64,000 bases of DNA from the NCBI GenBank assembly GCA_017555905.1, contig JAFZFP010000008.1, positions 52,341-116,340 on the forward strand, read 5' to 3'. The notes under the pieces were generated by a model. The model searched no databases. It had not been told where the DNA came from and was given only the letters and a program-made list of their open reading frames with translations. Position numbers and translations under genes: made by a program. Positions 27,227 to 36,022 of this stretch are shown in pieces. Numbering within the stretch: the first letter of the stretch is position 1; each line of letters starts with the position of its first letter. This stretch comes from Alistipes sp. Lineage in GTDB: Bacteria > Bacteroidota > Bacteroidia > Bacteroidales > Rikenellaceae.

Positions 27227-27318
27227 TTTTTTCGCAAAAATTTTACAAAAAAATTCACTTTTTCTTAAAATTAGTTCCTATACCTATATATAATATAAAA
27301 ATGTCCTACAAATTTTTC

Positions 27319-27349
27319 TTTGTCGATAGATTTATAATTGCTACCTTTG
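27319..27349 (+). promoter_or_regulatory. Promoter of the GH109-like/kinase pair
   Basis: TTTG (27319-27322), 19 nt, TACCTTTG (27342-27349), 24 nt before the ATG at 27373: full match to the Bacteroidota consensus. Confidence 0.88.
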
Positions 27350-27372
27350 TATAACATTAATCCGAGCAACCT

Positions 27373-28818
27373 ATGAAAAAGTGTACGTTTTTTGTCTCAC
27401 TACTTCTGCTTGCCACAACTTTTGCTGGATGCAACAGCGAAAAACTTTACGAGGCAAGCATCAACTACACCATTGAAGATGGAGTCATCGTGCTGAGCGA
27501 GCCTCAGCGACAAGAGGGGCAGACCTCTCTATTGGAGTTCCGCGCAGAGCCCTTAGATACCGTGCGAGTTGGTTTTGTGGGGCTCGGTATGCGAGGCCCA
27601 GGTGCCGTGGAGCGATTCACCTACATAGATGGTGTGGCCATAACCGCCCTTTGCGACAAATATAGGGAGCGTGCAGAAGAGGCTCAACACTATCTCAGAG
27701 CAGCAGGGATGGCAGATGCAACGCTCTACTCTGGAGACGAGGGCTACAAAGCCCTCTGCGAGAGCGATGACGTAGACTTGGTCTATATCGCTACCCCCTG
27801 GCAGATGCACGTGACCATAGCCCTCTACGCAATGGAGCAGGGCAAGCACGTAGCCATCGAGGTACCGTGCGCCAATACCGTGGAGGAGTGCTGGCAACTG
27901 GTGGATGCGGCGGAGCGCAACCGCGTACACTGTACCATCTTGGAGAACTGCTGTTACGACCACTTTGAACTCACAACACTTTATATGGCACAGCAGGGTC
28001 TCTTCGGCGATATTATCCACGCCGAGGGCGCCTATATCCACAACCTCGAACCCTATTGGCAACACTATGCCGACAACTGGCGCTTGGAGTACAATCAGGC
28101 TAACAATGGCGACATATACGCCACCCACGGCATAGGCCCCAACTGCCAGGCCCTCAACATCCACCGAGGCGACAGACTCGACTACCTCGTGGCGATGTCC
28201 ACAAAATCGGTAAATGGCACCAAACTCGTCAAGGAGTTGATGAACGAAGAGGAGTGCCGCCAGGGCGACCAGATAAATACACTCATCCGCACGGTGAACG
28301 GCTGCACGATAGATATGCAACACAACGTGATGACCCCACGCCCCTATAGTCGTATGTATCAGTTGGTTGGCACAGAGGGCTTTGCAAATAAATACCCCGT
28401 GGAGGGCTACACCTTCAAACTCGACCAGATAAACAAGATTGCCGAACCAGGCACACTTCCCGACATCGAAAACCTCAACCACCACACCTTCGCACCAAAG
28501 GAGGTTGTGGAGGCAATGATGGAGCAGTATAAGCACCCCGTGCAGCGACAGTTAGTCGATGGCATACCTCTTGAAGAGTACTCTAAAAGAGTGGGTGGCC
28601 ACGGCGGTATGGACTTCATTATGGACTACCGCCTAATCTACTGTCTCCGCCACGGTCTACCTCTGGATATGGATGTCTACGATGCTGCCGAATGGAGCAG
28701 TATGGGCGAACTTACACGCATCTCAATAGAGAATGGCAGCAAGCCCGTACGTATTCCAGACTTCACCCGTGGTGAGTGGAACAAAATCGATGGACTAACA
28801 CACTACTTTGCTGAGTAA
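27373..28818 (+). CDS. GH109-like Gfo/Idh/MocA family lipoprotein
   Basis: A 481-residue lipoprotein with lipobox TTFAGC and a Gfo/Idh/MocA fold. The NAD-binding motif RVGFVGLGMRGPGAVERF (about 65) and the motifs YIATPWQMHV, GKHVAIEVPCA and LENCCYDHFE match glycoside hydrolase family 109, whose members cleave alpha-N-acetylgalactosamine by an NAD-dependent mechanism. The lipoprotein signal places it on the envelope. A sugar-kinase gene follows 9 nt later. GH109 contains members with other specificities, so alpha-GalNAc activity is the likely, not proven, role. About 40 residues before the NAD domain form an extra N-terminal segment (NYTIEDGVIVLSEPQRQEG). Confidence 0.88.
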   Translation: MKKCTFFVSLLLLATTFAGCNSEKLYEASINYTIEDGVIVLSEPQRQEGQTSLLEFRAEPLDTVRVGFVGLGMRGPGAVERFTYIDGVAITALCDKYRERAEEAQHYLRAAGMADATLYSGDEGYKALCESDDVDLVYIATPWQMHVTIALYAMEQGKHVAIEVPCANTVEECWQLVDAAERNRVHCTILENCCYDHFELTTLYMAQQGLFGDIIHAEGAYIHNLEPYWQHYADNWRLEYNQANNGDIYATHGIGPNCQALNIHRGDRLDYLVAMSTKSVNGTKLVKELMNEEECRQGDQINTLIRTVNGCTIDMQHNVMTPRPYSRMYQLVGTEGFANKYPVEGYTFKLDQINKIAEPGTLPDIENLNHHTFAPKEVVEAMMEQYKHPVQRQLVDGIPLEEYSKRVGGHGGMDFIMDYRLIYCLRHGLPLDMDVYDAAEWSSMGELTRISIENGSKPVRIPDFTRGEWNKIDGLTHYFAE

Positions 28819-28827
28819 CAGAGAACT

Positions 28828-29910
28828 ATGAGCAATAGAGACCTTGTCGCAATAGCACAGCAATTCGCCCTCGAGGGCCAAATAGCAGATATCAAGCCCC
28901 TTGGCGAGGGCTTCATCAACGACACCTATATTCTCTCAACGGTGGGTGATGCGCCCAACTATATCCTACAGCGCAAGAACCACAACATATTCCCCGATGT
29001 GCCAGCGATGATGCACAATATCGAGCGAGTGACACGCCACCTCAAGGCAAAGGTAGAGTGTGCGGGTGGTGATGCAAGGCGCGAGGTGCTAACCACAATC
29101 CCCACCAAGCAGGGCGAATTATACCTCAAGGTGGGGGATAACTTCTGGGCGATGTCGCTATTCATCGAGGACTCAACAACCCACGACAAGGCCACCTCAC
29201 CACGCTTAACCTATATGGGAGGCAAGGCCATTGGACGATTCCAGTCGCTTTTGGCTGACTTCGACGAGCCCTTAGCCGAGGTAATCAAGGGTTTTCATAA
29301 CATACGTTGGCGCTTTGAGCAGTGGGATAACACCTTAGCAGAGGATAGGGTTGGAAGAGTAGAGACCGTAGCCTCGGAAATAGCGTGGATAGAGACCCGC
29401 AGGGAGAGGATGCTCAACTTCTGGAGGATGGTCGAAGAGGGAGAGTTACCATTGCGTGTGACCCACAACGACACAAAACTGAGCAACATACTCTTCGACA
29501 AGAACGACGACGTGCTTTGCGTCATAGACCTCGATACGGTGATGCTCAGCACCTCGCTAAACGACTTCGGCGACGCCATCCGCTCCTATACCAATCGTGG
29601 TGCGGAGGATGACAAAAATCTCGAAAATGTGGGTATGGATATCGACCTATTTAGGGCATACACCGAGGGATACCTTTCGGAGCGCAAGAAGACCCTAACA
29701 CAGACAGAACGCGAGTGGCTTGCCTTCTCGGCACTATACATCACCTACGAGCAGGTGCTACGATTCCTAATGGACTATATCGACGGGGATAGATACTACA
29801 AAATTGCCTACCCCTCACACAACCTCGTTCGCACCAAGGCACAACAGAGACTCTTGGAGAGTATGGAGGAGCAGTACAGCACAATGCAAGAGATCGTGGT
29901 CTCCATATAG
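28828..29910 (+). CDS. APH-fold sugar kinase, NahK-like
   Basis: A 360-residue cytoplasmic protein of the aminoglycoside phosphotransferase fold. Motifs: GEGFINDTYIL (nucleotide loop), YILQRKNHNIF (ATP-binding Lys region), catalytic loop LRVTHNDTKLSNILFD and metal-binding CVIDLDTV. Its overall pattern, including NHNIFPDVPAMMHNIERVT, resembles N-acetylhexosamine 1-kinases. With the GH109-like partner 9 nt upstream it would phosphorylate the released GalNAc or GlcNAc; this rests on family and context. It converges on the next gene with only 3 nt between the stops. Confidence 0.8.
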   Translation: MSNRDLVAIAQQFALEGQIADIKPLGEGFINDTYILSTVGDAPNYILQRKNHNIFPDVPAMMHNIERVTRHLKAKVECAGGDARREVLTTIPTKQGELYLKVGDNFWAMSLFIEDSTTHDKATSPRLTYMGGKAIGRFQSLLADFDEPLAEVIKGFHNIRWRFEQWDNTLAEDRVGRVETVASEIAWIETRRERMLNFWRMVEEGELPLRVTHNDTKLSNILFDKNDDVLCVIDLDTVMLSTSLNDFGDAIRSYTNRGAEDDKNLENVGMDIDLFRAYTEGYLSERKKTLTQTEREWLAFSALYITYEQVLRFLMDYIDGDRYYKIAYPSHNLVRTKAQQRLLESMEEQYSTMQEIVVSI

Positions 29911-29913
29911 CCA

Positions 29914-30672
29914 CTACATCCGCTCCACCCTATGATTCGTAATGCGTAGGGCGACATCGCCCTCGTAGATATCCACTACCGCTTCGCACCTAAAGATGTG
30001 GGGCGGTAGTGCCTCTTCAGCATAAAAACACTCTTTAGAGACAACCACGGGGAGTGTATCCCTGCCGTCGGTAATATGGCGGAGAGAGTTTTGGTAGAAT
30101 CCCGTCTCTGCATCCCTATCGCACCAAGCAAGTTCCTGCTCCTGCTCAACAACCGAGACACCCTCAACCACCACATAGCGGTAGGTATCACTCACCTTTA
30201 TCTCTGCAAGGGTTTGCCTTAACGGTTTAGGCAGAGTAGCACCCTCATCCACAGCCATATAGTCAAGGATATGCTTTTTATCAATCCTATCGACAACGAA
30301 ATCTGCAGTGGGTCTCGCACCCACCACAACACCCCTGCCCTGACGACCAATATATAGACCCGAACAGTAGAGCGTAACAGAGGAGTAGAGCGGAAGATAG
30401 TCCGCCACCCTCTCCGTATCGACCATAACCTTTATGCCAGCGCTACCATCGTCTATAATAACAGCCCCAGGAAGTTCGCCCAAGCAGTCATTAGCAACGA
30501 CATAGCCTCTAATAATAACATCCTCCCTTATCGGTTGGGAGTTATCTCTTGCCATACTGCAGAGGTGAGCAATAGATATAATAGCATCTGCTTGAGACCC
30601 GACAACATCTCCGTTGCACGCCCCAAGCAGAGCAAGACATAGTAAATAAAATATGTAGCAATATGCCCTCAT
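29914..30672 (-). CDS. DUF5689-like OB-fold lipoprotein
   Basis: A 252-residue lipoprotein. I chose the ATG at 30672 (MRAYCYIF) over a TTG two codons upstream. Lipobox ALLGAC. The segment IIRGYVVANDCLGELPGAVIID, with IIDDGSAGIKVMVD, is typical of DUF5689, an OB-like domain of unknown function usually found attached to larger surface proteins; here it makes up the whole protein. A paralogue lies at 42287-43072. It is the last gene of a four-gene minus-strand group and ends 3 nt from the converging kinase gene. Confidence 0.72.
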   Translation of the reverse strand: MRAYCYIFYLLCLALLGACNGDVVGSQADAIISIAHLCSMARDNSQPIREDVIIRGYVVANDCLGELPGAVIIDDGSAGIKVMVDTERVADYLPLYSSVTLYCSGLYIGRQGRGVVVGARPTADFVVDRIDKKHILDYMAVDEGATLPKPLRQTLAEIKVSDTYRYVVVEGVSVVEQEQELAWCDRDAETGFYQNSLRHITDGRDTLPVVVSKECFYAEEALPPHIFRCEAVVDIYEGDVALRITNHRVERM

Positions 30673-30703
30673 AGCCAATCACTGCGAGCGACACTCTGTC
30701 GCG

Positions 30704-31333
30704 CTACATCGTGTGCATATAGACCATCGTAGCGTCGAAATCGCCACGCTTAAGTTCGTCGGGCAGAATCAGGAAGTTCAACATTCCCATATCGAAGAAG
30801 CGTAGTCCCCAGCGCTCCTCCTCGTCGAGTTGCAGGAGCGAGAGATGATCGGCATACTCCTCATACTCGTTATAGAAAGCCCTGCCCAAGAGTTTGAAAC
30901 CCGAGTCGCGCTCCTCACACTCCGAAAAGGCAATAGCCTCGGCAGGCAGAGCAATATCCTCGCCATCGCAATCCACAACCCTATGGGTCACAAGGTCAGA
31001 ACAGTCGGGGGCATATAACACCTTGAACGAGGCCCTATCCCACTCGCCACTACCCTCGCAGTCGGCCTCATCGTCGCCCAAGAAGTAGTCGATATTGGCA
31101 AAGAAGTAGAGCATACCACTGCGGGGAAGAAGCCCCTCCTTGTCGTATGGTGCAATATCCTCAAGACGTATTTGGCAGATGAAACTAAGTGTATCCTCTA
31201 GACCCTCCTCATCTACACCTCCACCATCGTAGCAAGGGTATGCCACGTCGCGTGGTAAATCGACAGAACCCCACCACTTACTCTTTCCTGTAAGATCCTC
31301 CTCGGTGGGAGTTATGGTTAAGCGTATAGCCAT
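30704..31333 (-). CDS. YwqG-family (DUF1963) protein
   Basis: A 209-residue acidic cytoplasmic protein. The ATG at 31333 (MAIRLTITP) is used; a TTG three codons earlier is also in frame. The motif SKWWGSVDLPRDVAYPC and the later LSFICQIRLEDIAPYD, GMLYFFANIDYFLGDDE and HLSLLQLD match DUF1963. The biochemical role is unknown; in Bacillus subtilis the namesake lies next to a polymorphic toxin operon. It is 18 nt after the Sel1-like gene and 31 nt before the DUF5689 lipoprotein. Confidence 0.8.
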   Translation of the reverse strand: MAIRLTITPTEEDLTGKSKWWGSVDLPRDVAYPCYDGGGVDEEGLEDTLSFICQIRLEDIAPYDKEGLLPRSGMLYFFANIDYFLGDDEADCEGSGEWDRASFKVLYAPDCSDLVTHRVVDCDGEDIALPAEAIAFSECEERDSGFKLLGRAFYNEYEEYADHLSLLQLDEEERWGLRFFDMGMLNFLILPDELKRGDFDATMVYMHTM

Positions 31334-31351
31334 AGTGATCAAAGTTTTAGG

Positions 31352-32479
31352 TTAAGCGTATGCATCAAATCGGCCATCGTCATCTGGATAGTCATCGTCG
31401 GGCATAGCCATATAGATTGGCATATAGTACTTCTCTATCTCCTTAGCATAGTTGTTGAGTTCGCCCCTCTTATACAGTTTTATCACCTCAGGAATCATAT
31501 CCTTACAACCGTAACGCACGGCATTAATGGCGCAACTGTACTTCAACTCATCGTTCTTCTCCACCTGACGCGACTTCATCATAGAGTACAACTTCGCGTA
31601 ACCCTCATAACCGCCAAGGATAGCCAGACGTGCATAGTATGCCCAAGCCATAGAGTATCTTTGCATTATATCCATCTCACCACAACGATAGATGTCACCC
31701 AAGGCCTCTATAGCACCTAAATCGCCCAAGCGATTAGCCAACTCAAGGCCCTTGCGAATCTCCTCGCGGACATCGTGCCACTTATATGCTGGCACATCGT
31801 CGAGATGCTCCTTAATCACAAGTTTCTGAAGCGACAAACACATAGTGTTATTATGTTCCTCGAAGCCCTTATCGGTAAGTTCCAAGAAGTTCTCCCAATC
31901 AACCATATTGTACTCATCGTCGTAGCAGAGCGCCACAGCCGCGTATGCGTTGGCCTTAACACAACCCTCTGCACGAGCCTTGAGATACCACTCACGAGAG
32001 GCCGAGAGACTATCAGAGAGTTCCAATACCTCACCCTTGAGGCAGTACCACTCACCCTTGTCGCAATCTCCCTTCAAGGTCTCTTCGATAATGTCGATGG
32101 CCAAGTCGTGATCCTTTTCGGCAAACAGGTCGCCATAAATCAGCCTTCGCACATAGCGCACCTTAGCCCACTCACATCCTTGAGACACAGCGTGTTGTAG
32201 CATCTCATCACTCTTCTCCACATCGACAGGCAACAACGCCTCGCCCTTGCGATACATCAGCGAGAGAGCAACCTCAGCCTCCAACGAGCCTTTAGCCATA
32301 GCGCTCTTGAAGAGATCACGAGCCTTATAGCAAGCATCTTCATCGGGCTGAACAATATTATAGTAGCGACCCAAGCAGAATTGGGCATCCTTATCTTCGG
32401 TCTTAGCACGAGCCTTTAATGCCTCAATCTCCTCGCTGGGGATATGAAATATTGCCTCAGCATCGAAATATCTTTTCAT
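31352..32479 (-). CDS. Sel1-like repeat protein
   Basis: A 375-residue cytoplasmic protein made of helical SLR/TPR-type units, for example DAQFCLGRYYNIVQ, SLEAEVALSLMYRKGEA and AIEALGDIYRCGEM. The repeats occupy about 30-340, and the C terminus is Asp-rich (PDDDYPDDDGRF). Such proteins scaffold protein interactions; no partner can be named from sequence. It lies between the unknown gene at 32513-33187 (33-nt gap) and the YwqG-like gene. Confidence 0.72.
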   Translation of the reverse strand: MKRYFDAEAIFHIPSEEIEALKARAKTEDKDAQFCLGRYYNIVQPDEDACYKARDLFKSAMAKGSLEAEVALSLMYRKGEALLPVDVEKSDEMLQHAVSQGCEWAKVRYVRRLIYGDLFAEKDHDLAIDIIEETLKGDCDKGEWYCLKGEVLELSDSLSASREWYLKARAEGCVKANAYAAVALCYDDEYNMVDWENFLELTDKGFEEHNNTMCLSLQKLVIKEHLDDVPAYKWHDVREEIRKGLELANRLGDLGAIEALGDIYRCGEMDIMQRYSMAWAYYARLAILGGYEGYAKLYSMMKSRQVEKNDELKYSCAINAVRYGCKDMIPEVIKLYKRGELNNYAKEIEKYYMPIYMAMPDDDYPDDDGRFDAYA

Positions 32480-32512
32480 AATATTCTAAGTGTAAGTGTG
32501 TTATATCTCAGT

Positions 32513-33187
32513 TTAGTCGAACATCACGCCCCTATTCATCACAGATGGAGACCTCCACTCTATACCATACTTTTCAGAAAGCACAGCACCCAATGCCGAC
32601 CAATAGCCATAGCAGAAGCCCATACCTCGTGGCAAATCCTCTAAGCGTGAATAGGCCTCGCGCTCGGCATCATCTATGACCTCCTCCCAGCGTGCAGTCC
32701 ACTCCACGGGGTCACTCTTAAGGAATCTACCCCTCTGCTCGATACTATCCAAATCGCCCCTATCAGCACGCTCTATATTTCGGCGCAAGAAGTCGATATG
32801 CTCTACCCAATATTCAATGCTCTGCTCACTACTATCCTTCAAGGCCAAAGACCTACGATATAACCTTAGCACACACTCGCTAAAGGCTACCTCAAGTCGA
32901 GGACGCTGAGAGATAAAATCACTCATTCGGTATATTGCCGTTGTGACCGTCTCCATCTGCGAACAACCATCGCTAAGGCGATCCAAACACCGGCAGAATT
33001 CGTGGGTCAAATCGGTAACCTCCCACAACCTATCCTGCATAGAGAAGTTCTCCTGCAACACAAGGATAGTTCCACAGATAACCTCTATAAGCAACTCATC
33101 GTACTGCTCACTACCTGGCACCTCACAGGTCGCTTCCAAAGCCTCACGTGCATTGAAATACTCCGCACGTACATCAATATCTACCAT
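32513..33187 (-). CDS. Hypothetical protein, all-helical, acidic
   Basis: A 224-residue soluble protein that I do not recognise. It has no signal peptide or membrane segment and is predicted helical, with many Glu and Arg residues. The C-terminal third is the most family-like part: RGRFLKSDPVEWT, EVIDDAEREAY, LPRGMGFCYGYWSALGAVL and a closing KYGIEWRSPSVMN. It is the first gene of the minus-strand group, and its promoter would be the TAACTTTG box at 33240-33247, whose downstream bases form one arm of a 13-bp inverted repeat. Confidence 0.7.
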   Translation of the reverse strand: MVDIDVRAEYFNAREALEATCEVPGSEQYDELLIEVICGTILVLQENFSMQDRLWEVTDLTHEFCRCLDRLSDGCSQMETVTTAIYRMSDFISQRPRLEVAFSECVLRLYRRSLALKDSSEQSIEYWVEHIDFLRRNIERADRGDLDSIEQRGRFLKSDPVEWTARWEEVIDDAEREAYSRLEDLPRGMGFCYGYWSALGAVLSEKYGIEWRSPSVMNRGVMFD

Positions 33188-33231
33188 ACGCCATCCTCCT
33201 ATTTCTCTTTAGATTTAACAATAGATTAACC

Positions 33232-33327
33232 CTTCTCTACAAAGTTATAAAAATTTCCGCAAACCATAACTTTTTATTCAATATTTTTTTTGACCAATCT
33301 AAGATTTCTGCTACCTTTGTAGAGAAG
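33232..33327. repeat. 13-bp inverted repeats spanning divergent promoters
   Basis: CTTCTCTACAAAG (33232-33244) and CTTTGTAGAGAAG (33315-33327) are perfect inverted copies, 70 nt apart. Each overlaps the end of an outward-facing -7 box (TAACTTTG on minus at 33247-33240, TACCTTTG on plus at 33312-33319), so both transcripts would begin with the same bases. Confidence 0.8.
33289..33319 (+). promoter_or_regulatory. Promoter of the transglutaminase-like gene
   Basis: TTTG (33289-33292), 19 nt, TACCTTTG (33312-33319), 24 nt before the ATG at 33344. Confidence 0.85.
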
Positions 33328-33343
33328 ATTTTTTTGAAAGGCT

Positions 33344-34681
33344 ATGATTACGCTAAGCAACCCACCCCTACCAAGCCGATTTGTCTCGGTTTCGAACAAA
33401 TCCTATGACGAACTGGCGCATAGGATTATCGAGGGACGTAGCACCGACTACGACAAGGTGCGTGCAATTTATGCGTGGGTGTGTAAAAACATAGCCTATG
33501 ACACCTCCTACTCCATCTACCACGCCGACGAGTGCCTTGACGAGCGCAAGGGCGTATGCTTAGCCTACTGCGAACTATTCCACTATATCGCCAAGGCCGT
33601 GGGCATCCACTCCGTAATTATCAAGGGCAGGTCGAAGGATAAGGATGGCGTAATCTCCGATACGGGACACGCCTGGTTGGTAGCGGCAGTCGGCAAGGAC
33701 AAGGCTATACTTATGGACCCCACGTGGGGCTCAGGCTCGGTAATAAACGGAGAGTTTTCGCACAAAAAGAATATATGGGCGTGGTTCGACACCGACCCCA
33801 AGTTTATGATATTCACCCACTTCCCCGATGTCGCAGAGTATCAGTTCTTGGATAAGCCACTCTCATATAACGAGTTTAAAGCACTCCCCACGGCACACGA
33901 CAACTGGATACACTACCGTCTTGACATCGAGCGACTCTTCCTGCTTGCATCACGCAACCTACTATACTTGCCAGATTTCTATGCAGGCAACGAAGACCTA
34001 CAACTCGAGATATTGGATATGCCTCTAAAGAGGTTGGTCGTAGGACATAGTTACACCTTCAAGATCCGACTACTCTCGAAGGGTTATGGCATCGAGATAA
34101 TAAACGGACTATCGCACACCCGACTCTCGGAATGGACCGACGAGGGCGAGGGCGTATACTCTATAAACTATATACCACGCCACGCTCAGGAGGTTAGATT
34201 TTGTTGCAATGACCCACATAACACCGGCAACCTCAACGTGCTATTCAACTACGATATAGCCCTAAGTTCAAGCGATAAAGGTCCAACAAATAACACAACC
34301 GAGCAGAGGATTTGGTCGCGAGACGAGTGGACAAATGCGGGCATAAGCCCCGAGAGGCGCAAGGCCCTCATAGAGTCGAAGAGCATCGAGAAACTACCTA
34401 CGATTTATACGGGTATGGGAACCCTTATGGAGATTGTGGAGATACCGATGGATAGCACCCTTCGTGTAGGCCAATGCTACACCTTTAAGTTCCGCCCACG
34501 GTGCAACAAGGAGTGGGGAATTCTGGAGAATAAAATAAGATTACATAAGGAGTGGACCAGAGACGCGGATGGCACACTCTCTATGACCATTACCCCTACG
34601 ATGGCGGGGCCATTACACCTAAGTTTTAGCGAGGATAGCAGATCTTTTAGAGCCTGCATAAGTTACACCGTCGAGCGATAG
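33344..34681 (+). CDS. Transglutaminase-like (papain-fold) protein, cytoplasmic
   Basis: A 445-residue protein. The transglutaminase core occupies about 20-130: YDKVRAIYAWVCKNIAYD, the catalytic Cys in RKGVCLAYCELFHYIAK, His in DTGHAWLVAAV and Asp in ILMDPTWGSG. The rest (about 200-445) has two similar beta-rich modules containing VGHSYTFKIR and VGQCYTFKFR, probably Ig-like. There is no signal peptide, so the enzyme would act in the cytoplasm, which is uncommon for this fold with such modules. It may cleave or crosslink peptides. It is transcribed divergently from the unknown/Sel1/YwqG group, and its stop is 3 nt from that of recX. Confidence 0.82.
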   Translation: MITLSNPPLPSRFVSVSNKSYDELAHRIIEGRSTDYDKVRAIYAWVCKNIAYDTSYSIYHADECLDERKGVCLAYCELFHYIAKAVGIHSVIIKGRSKDKDGVISDTGHAWLVAAVGKDKAILMDPTWGSGSVINGEFSHKKNIWAWFDTDPKFMIFTHFPDVAEYQFLDKPLSYNEFKALPTAHDNWIHYRLDIERLFLLASRNLLYLPDFYAGNEDLQLEILDMPLKRLVVGHSYTFKIRLLSKGYGIEIINGLSHTRLSEWTDEGEGVYSINYIPRHAQEVRFCCNDPHNTGNLNVLFNYDIALSSSDKGPTNNTTEQRIWSRDEWTNAGISPERRKALIESKSIEKLPTIYTGMGTLMEIVEIPMDSTLRVGQCYTFKFRPRCNKEWGILENKIRLHKEWTRDADGTLSMTITPTMAGPLHLSFSEDSRSFRACISYTVER

Positions 34682-34684
34682 CGC

Positions 34685-35200
34685 CTACTCTTCAGCATCC
34701 GCACAAACCTTTTCAATCGCCTGAGTGACAACATCATAGTCGTAACCCAAGCCGAGACCATAGCGCAGTAGTTTTCCTCGCAGTTCGTAGGCCGACTTAG
34801 CCTTCACTGAGGGTAGTTTCCTGCGTAGTTTAGACTCTATATTTTGCGAAACACTCTCACTATCTATGGTCGCTGTGACACGCGAAATTATATCATTCGA
34901 GACACCCTTAAGACGTAACTGCTGAACTATCTTGCGCACGCCCCAACCCGACACCGACACCTTCTCACGACAGTAGGCCTCGGCATAGCGTTCGTCGTCG
35001 ATAAAGCGCATCTCAATCAATCTATTCAGCACTCCCACACGCTCAGCCTCCGCGACACCCCACGTGCGCATCAGACGCAGTGCATCACCCGAGGATTTCT
35101 CGGCACGAGAGCATAGGCGCATAAGGCTCTGAAGGGCCTCATCTGCACTCTTAGGCTTACGCTCCTTAGGCTTATCTAACTGCTCTACACTCTTGCGCAT
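34685..35200 (-). CDS. recX: Regulatory protein RecX
   Basis: A 171-residue basic helical protein of the RecX family, which modulates RecA filaments. Family marks are RTWGVAEAERVGVLNRLIEM, FIDDERYAEAYCREKV and GVRKIVQQLRLKGV, covering the three helical repeats. recA is not adjacent. Its start overlaps the end of prmC by 16 nt, and it is the last gene of the lptB-aroA-aroC-prmC-recX run. Confidence 0.9.
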   Translation of the reverse strand: MRKSVEQLDKPKERKPKSADEALQSLMRLCSRAEKSSGDALRLMRTWGVAEAERVGVLNRLIEMRFIDDERYAEAYCREKVSVSGWGVRKIVQQLRLKGVSNDIISRVTATIDSESVSQNIESKLRRKLPSVKAKSAYELRGKLLRYGLGLGYDYDVVTQAIEKVCADAEE

Positions 35201-36021
35201 ATCATTCGTGGTTTTCCTCTAAAGTCCTCTCTTACAACTATCTGCGAGTAACCCTCACGACGTAACATCTCCTCCATCTGCTCGGCCAAAGCCTCATAAA
35301 TCTCGAAGTAGAGCGCACCCGACGGCTTGAGCATCCTGCGAGCAACGCGCGCTATGGAACGATAGAAAATCAGTGGGTCGTCATCCGAGACGAAGAGCGC
35401 ACCGTGTGGCTCATAATCGACGACATTGGGCCTCATACGCTCGACATCAGAGACAGGGATATAGGGCGGATTCGACACCACCACGTCGAACTCCCCAGCA
35501 AAAAGATTATCAAAATCCGAGAGTGCATCACCCTCAACGAACTCTACCTGAGGAGCATAGCGTTCACCATTTCGTCGGGCCACGTCGAGCGCCTCCCGAG
35601 ATATATCGAGTGCCGAGACCTCCGCCCCAGCGATAGAACGTGCCAAAGAGATTGCAATACAACCAGAGCCTGTACCCACATCGAGGATACGTGCCTTTTG
35701 TGGATACTCCGAGGCGATCCAATATACCAACTCCTCGGTCTCAGGGCGTGGGATAAGGACTGCACTATTCACCTCCAACGCCATATCCATAAACTCTGCC
35801 TGACCAACAATATACTGCACGGGGCGCCACGCACGCAACTCGGCTTCGACAGTCTCTATATTCTCTATAACTACCTCTGCATCAGGCTCTACAAGGAGTT
35901 GATTATAGGTCACGCCACCACGTGCCATAACTATCATCTGCGCTATCTGGCGTGCCTCAACCTCGTCGTAGCACTCCATTGCTACTACCGCCAACCTATT
36001 TACCGCCTCACGTCTGGTCAT
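35185..36021 (-). CDS. prmC: Peptide chain release factor N5-glutamine methyltransferase
   Basis: A 278-residue enzyme that methylates the GGQ glutamine of release factors RF1 and RF2 with S-adenosylmethionine. Motifs: GRPxxYI-like RPVQYIVG, ILDVGTGSGCIAISLA (SAM site) and the catalytic VVSNPPYIP. I chose the ATG at 36021; a GTG at 36033 inside aroC would add four residues. It overlaps recX by 16 nt. Confidence 0.95.
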   Translation of the reverse strand: MTRREAVNRLAVVAMECYDEVEARQIAQMIVMARGGVTYNQLLVEPDAEVVIENIETVEAELRAWRPVQYIVGQAEFMDMALEVNSAVLIPRPETEELVYWIASEYPQKARILDVGTGSGCIAISLARSIAGAEVSALDISREALDVARRNGERYAPQVEFVEGDALSDFDNLFAGEFDVVVSNPPYIPVSDVERMRPNVVDYEPHGALFVSDDDPLIFYRSIARVARRMLKPSGALYFEIYEALAEQMEEMLRREGYSQIVVREDFRGKPRMICARV

Positions 36022-36022
36022 A

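Noticed and set aside
27553-28536. Open frame of 327 codons on minus, opposite the GH109-like gene
   Set aside because: Antisense shadow; the plus frame has a lipobox, NAD site and family motifs.
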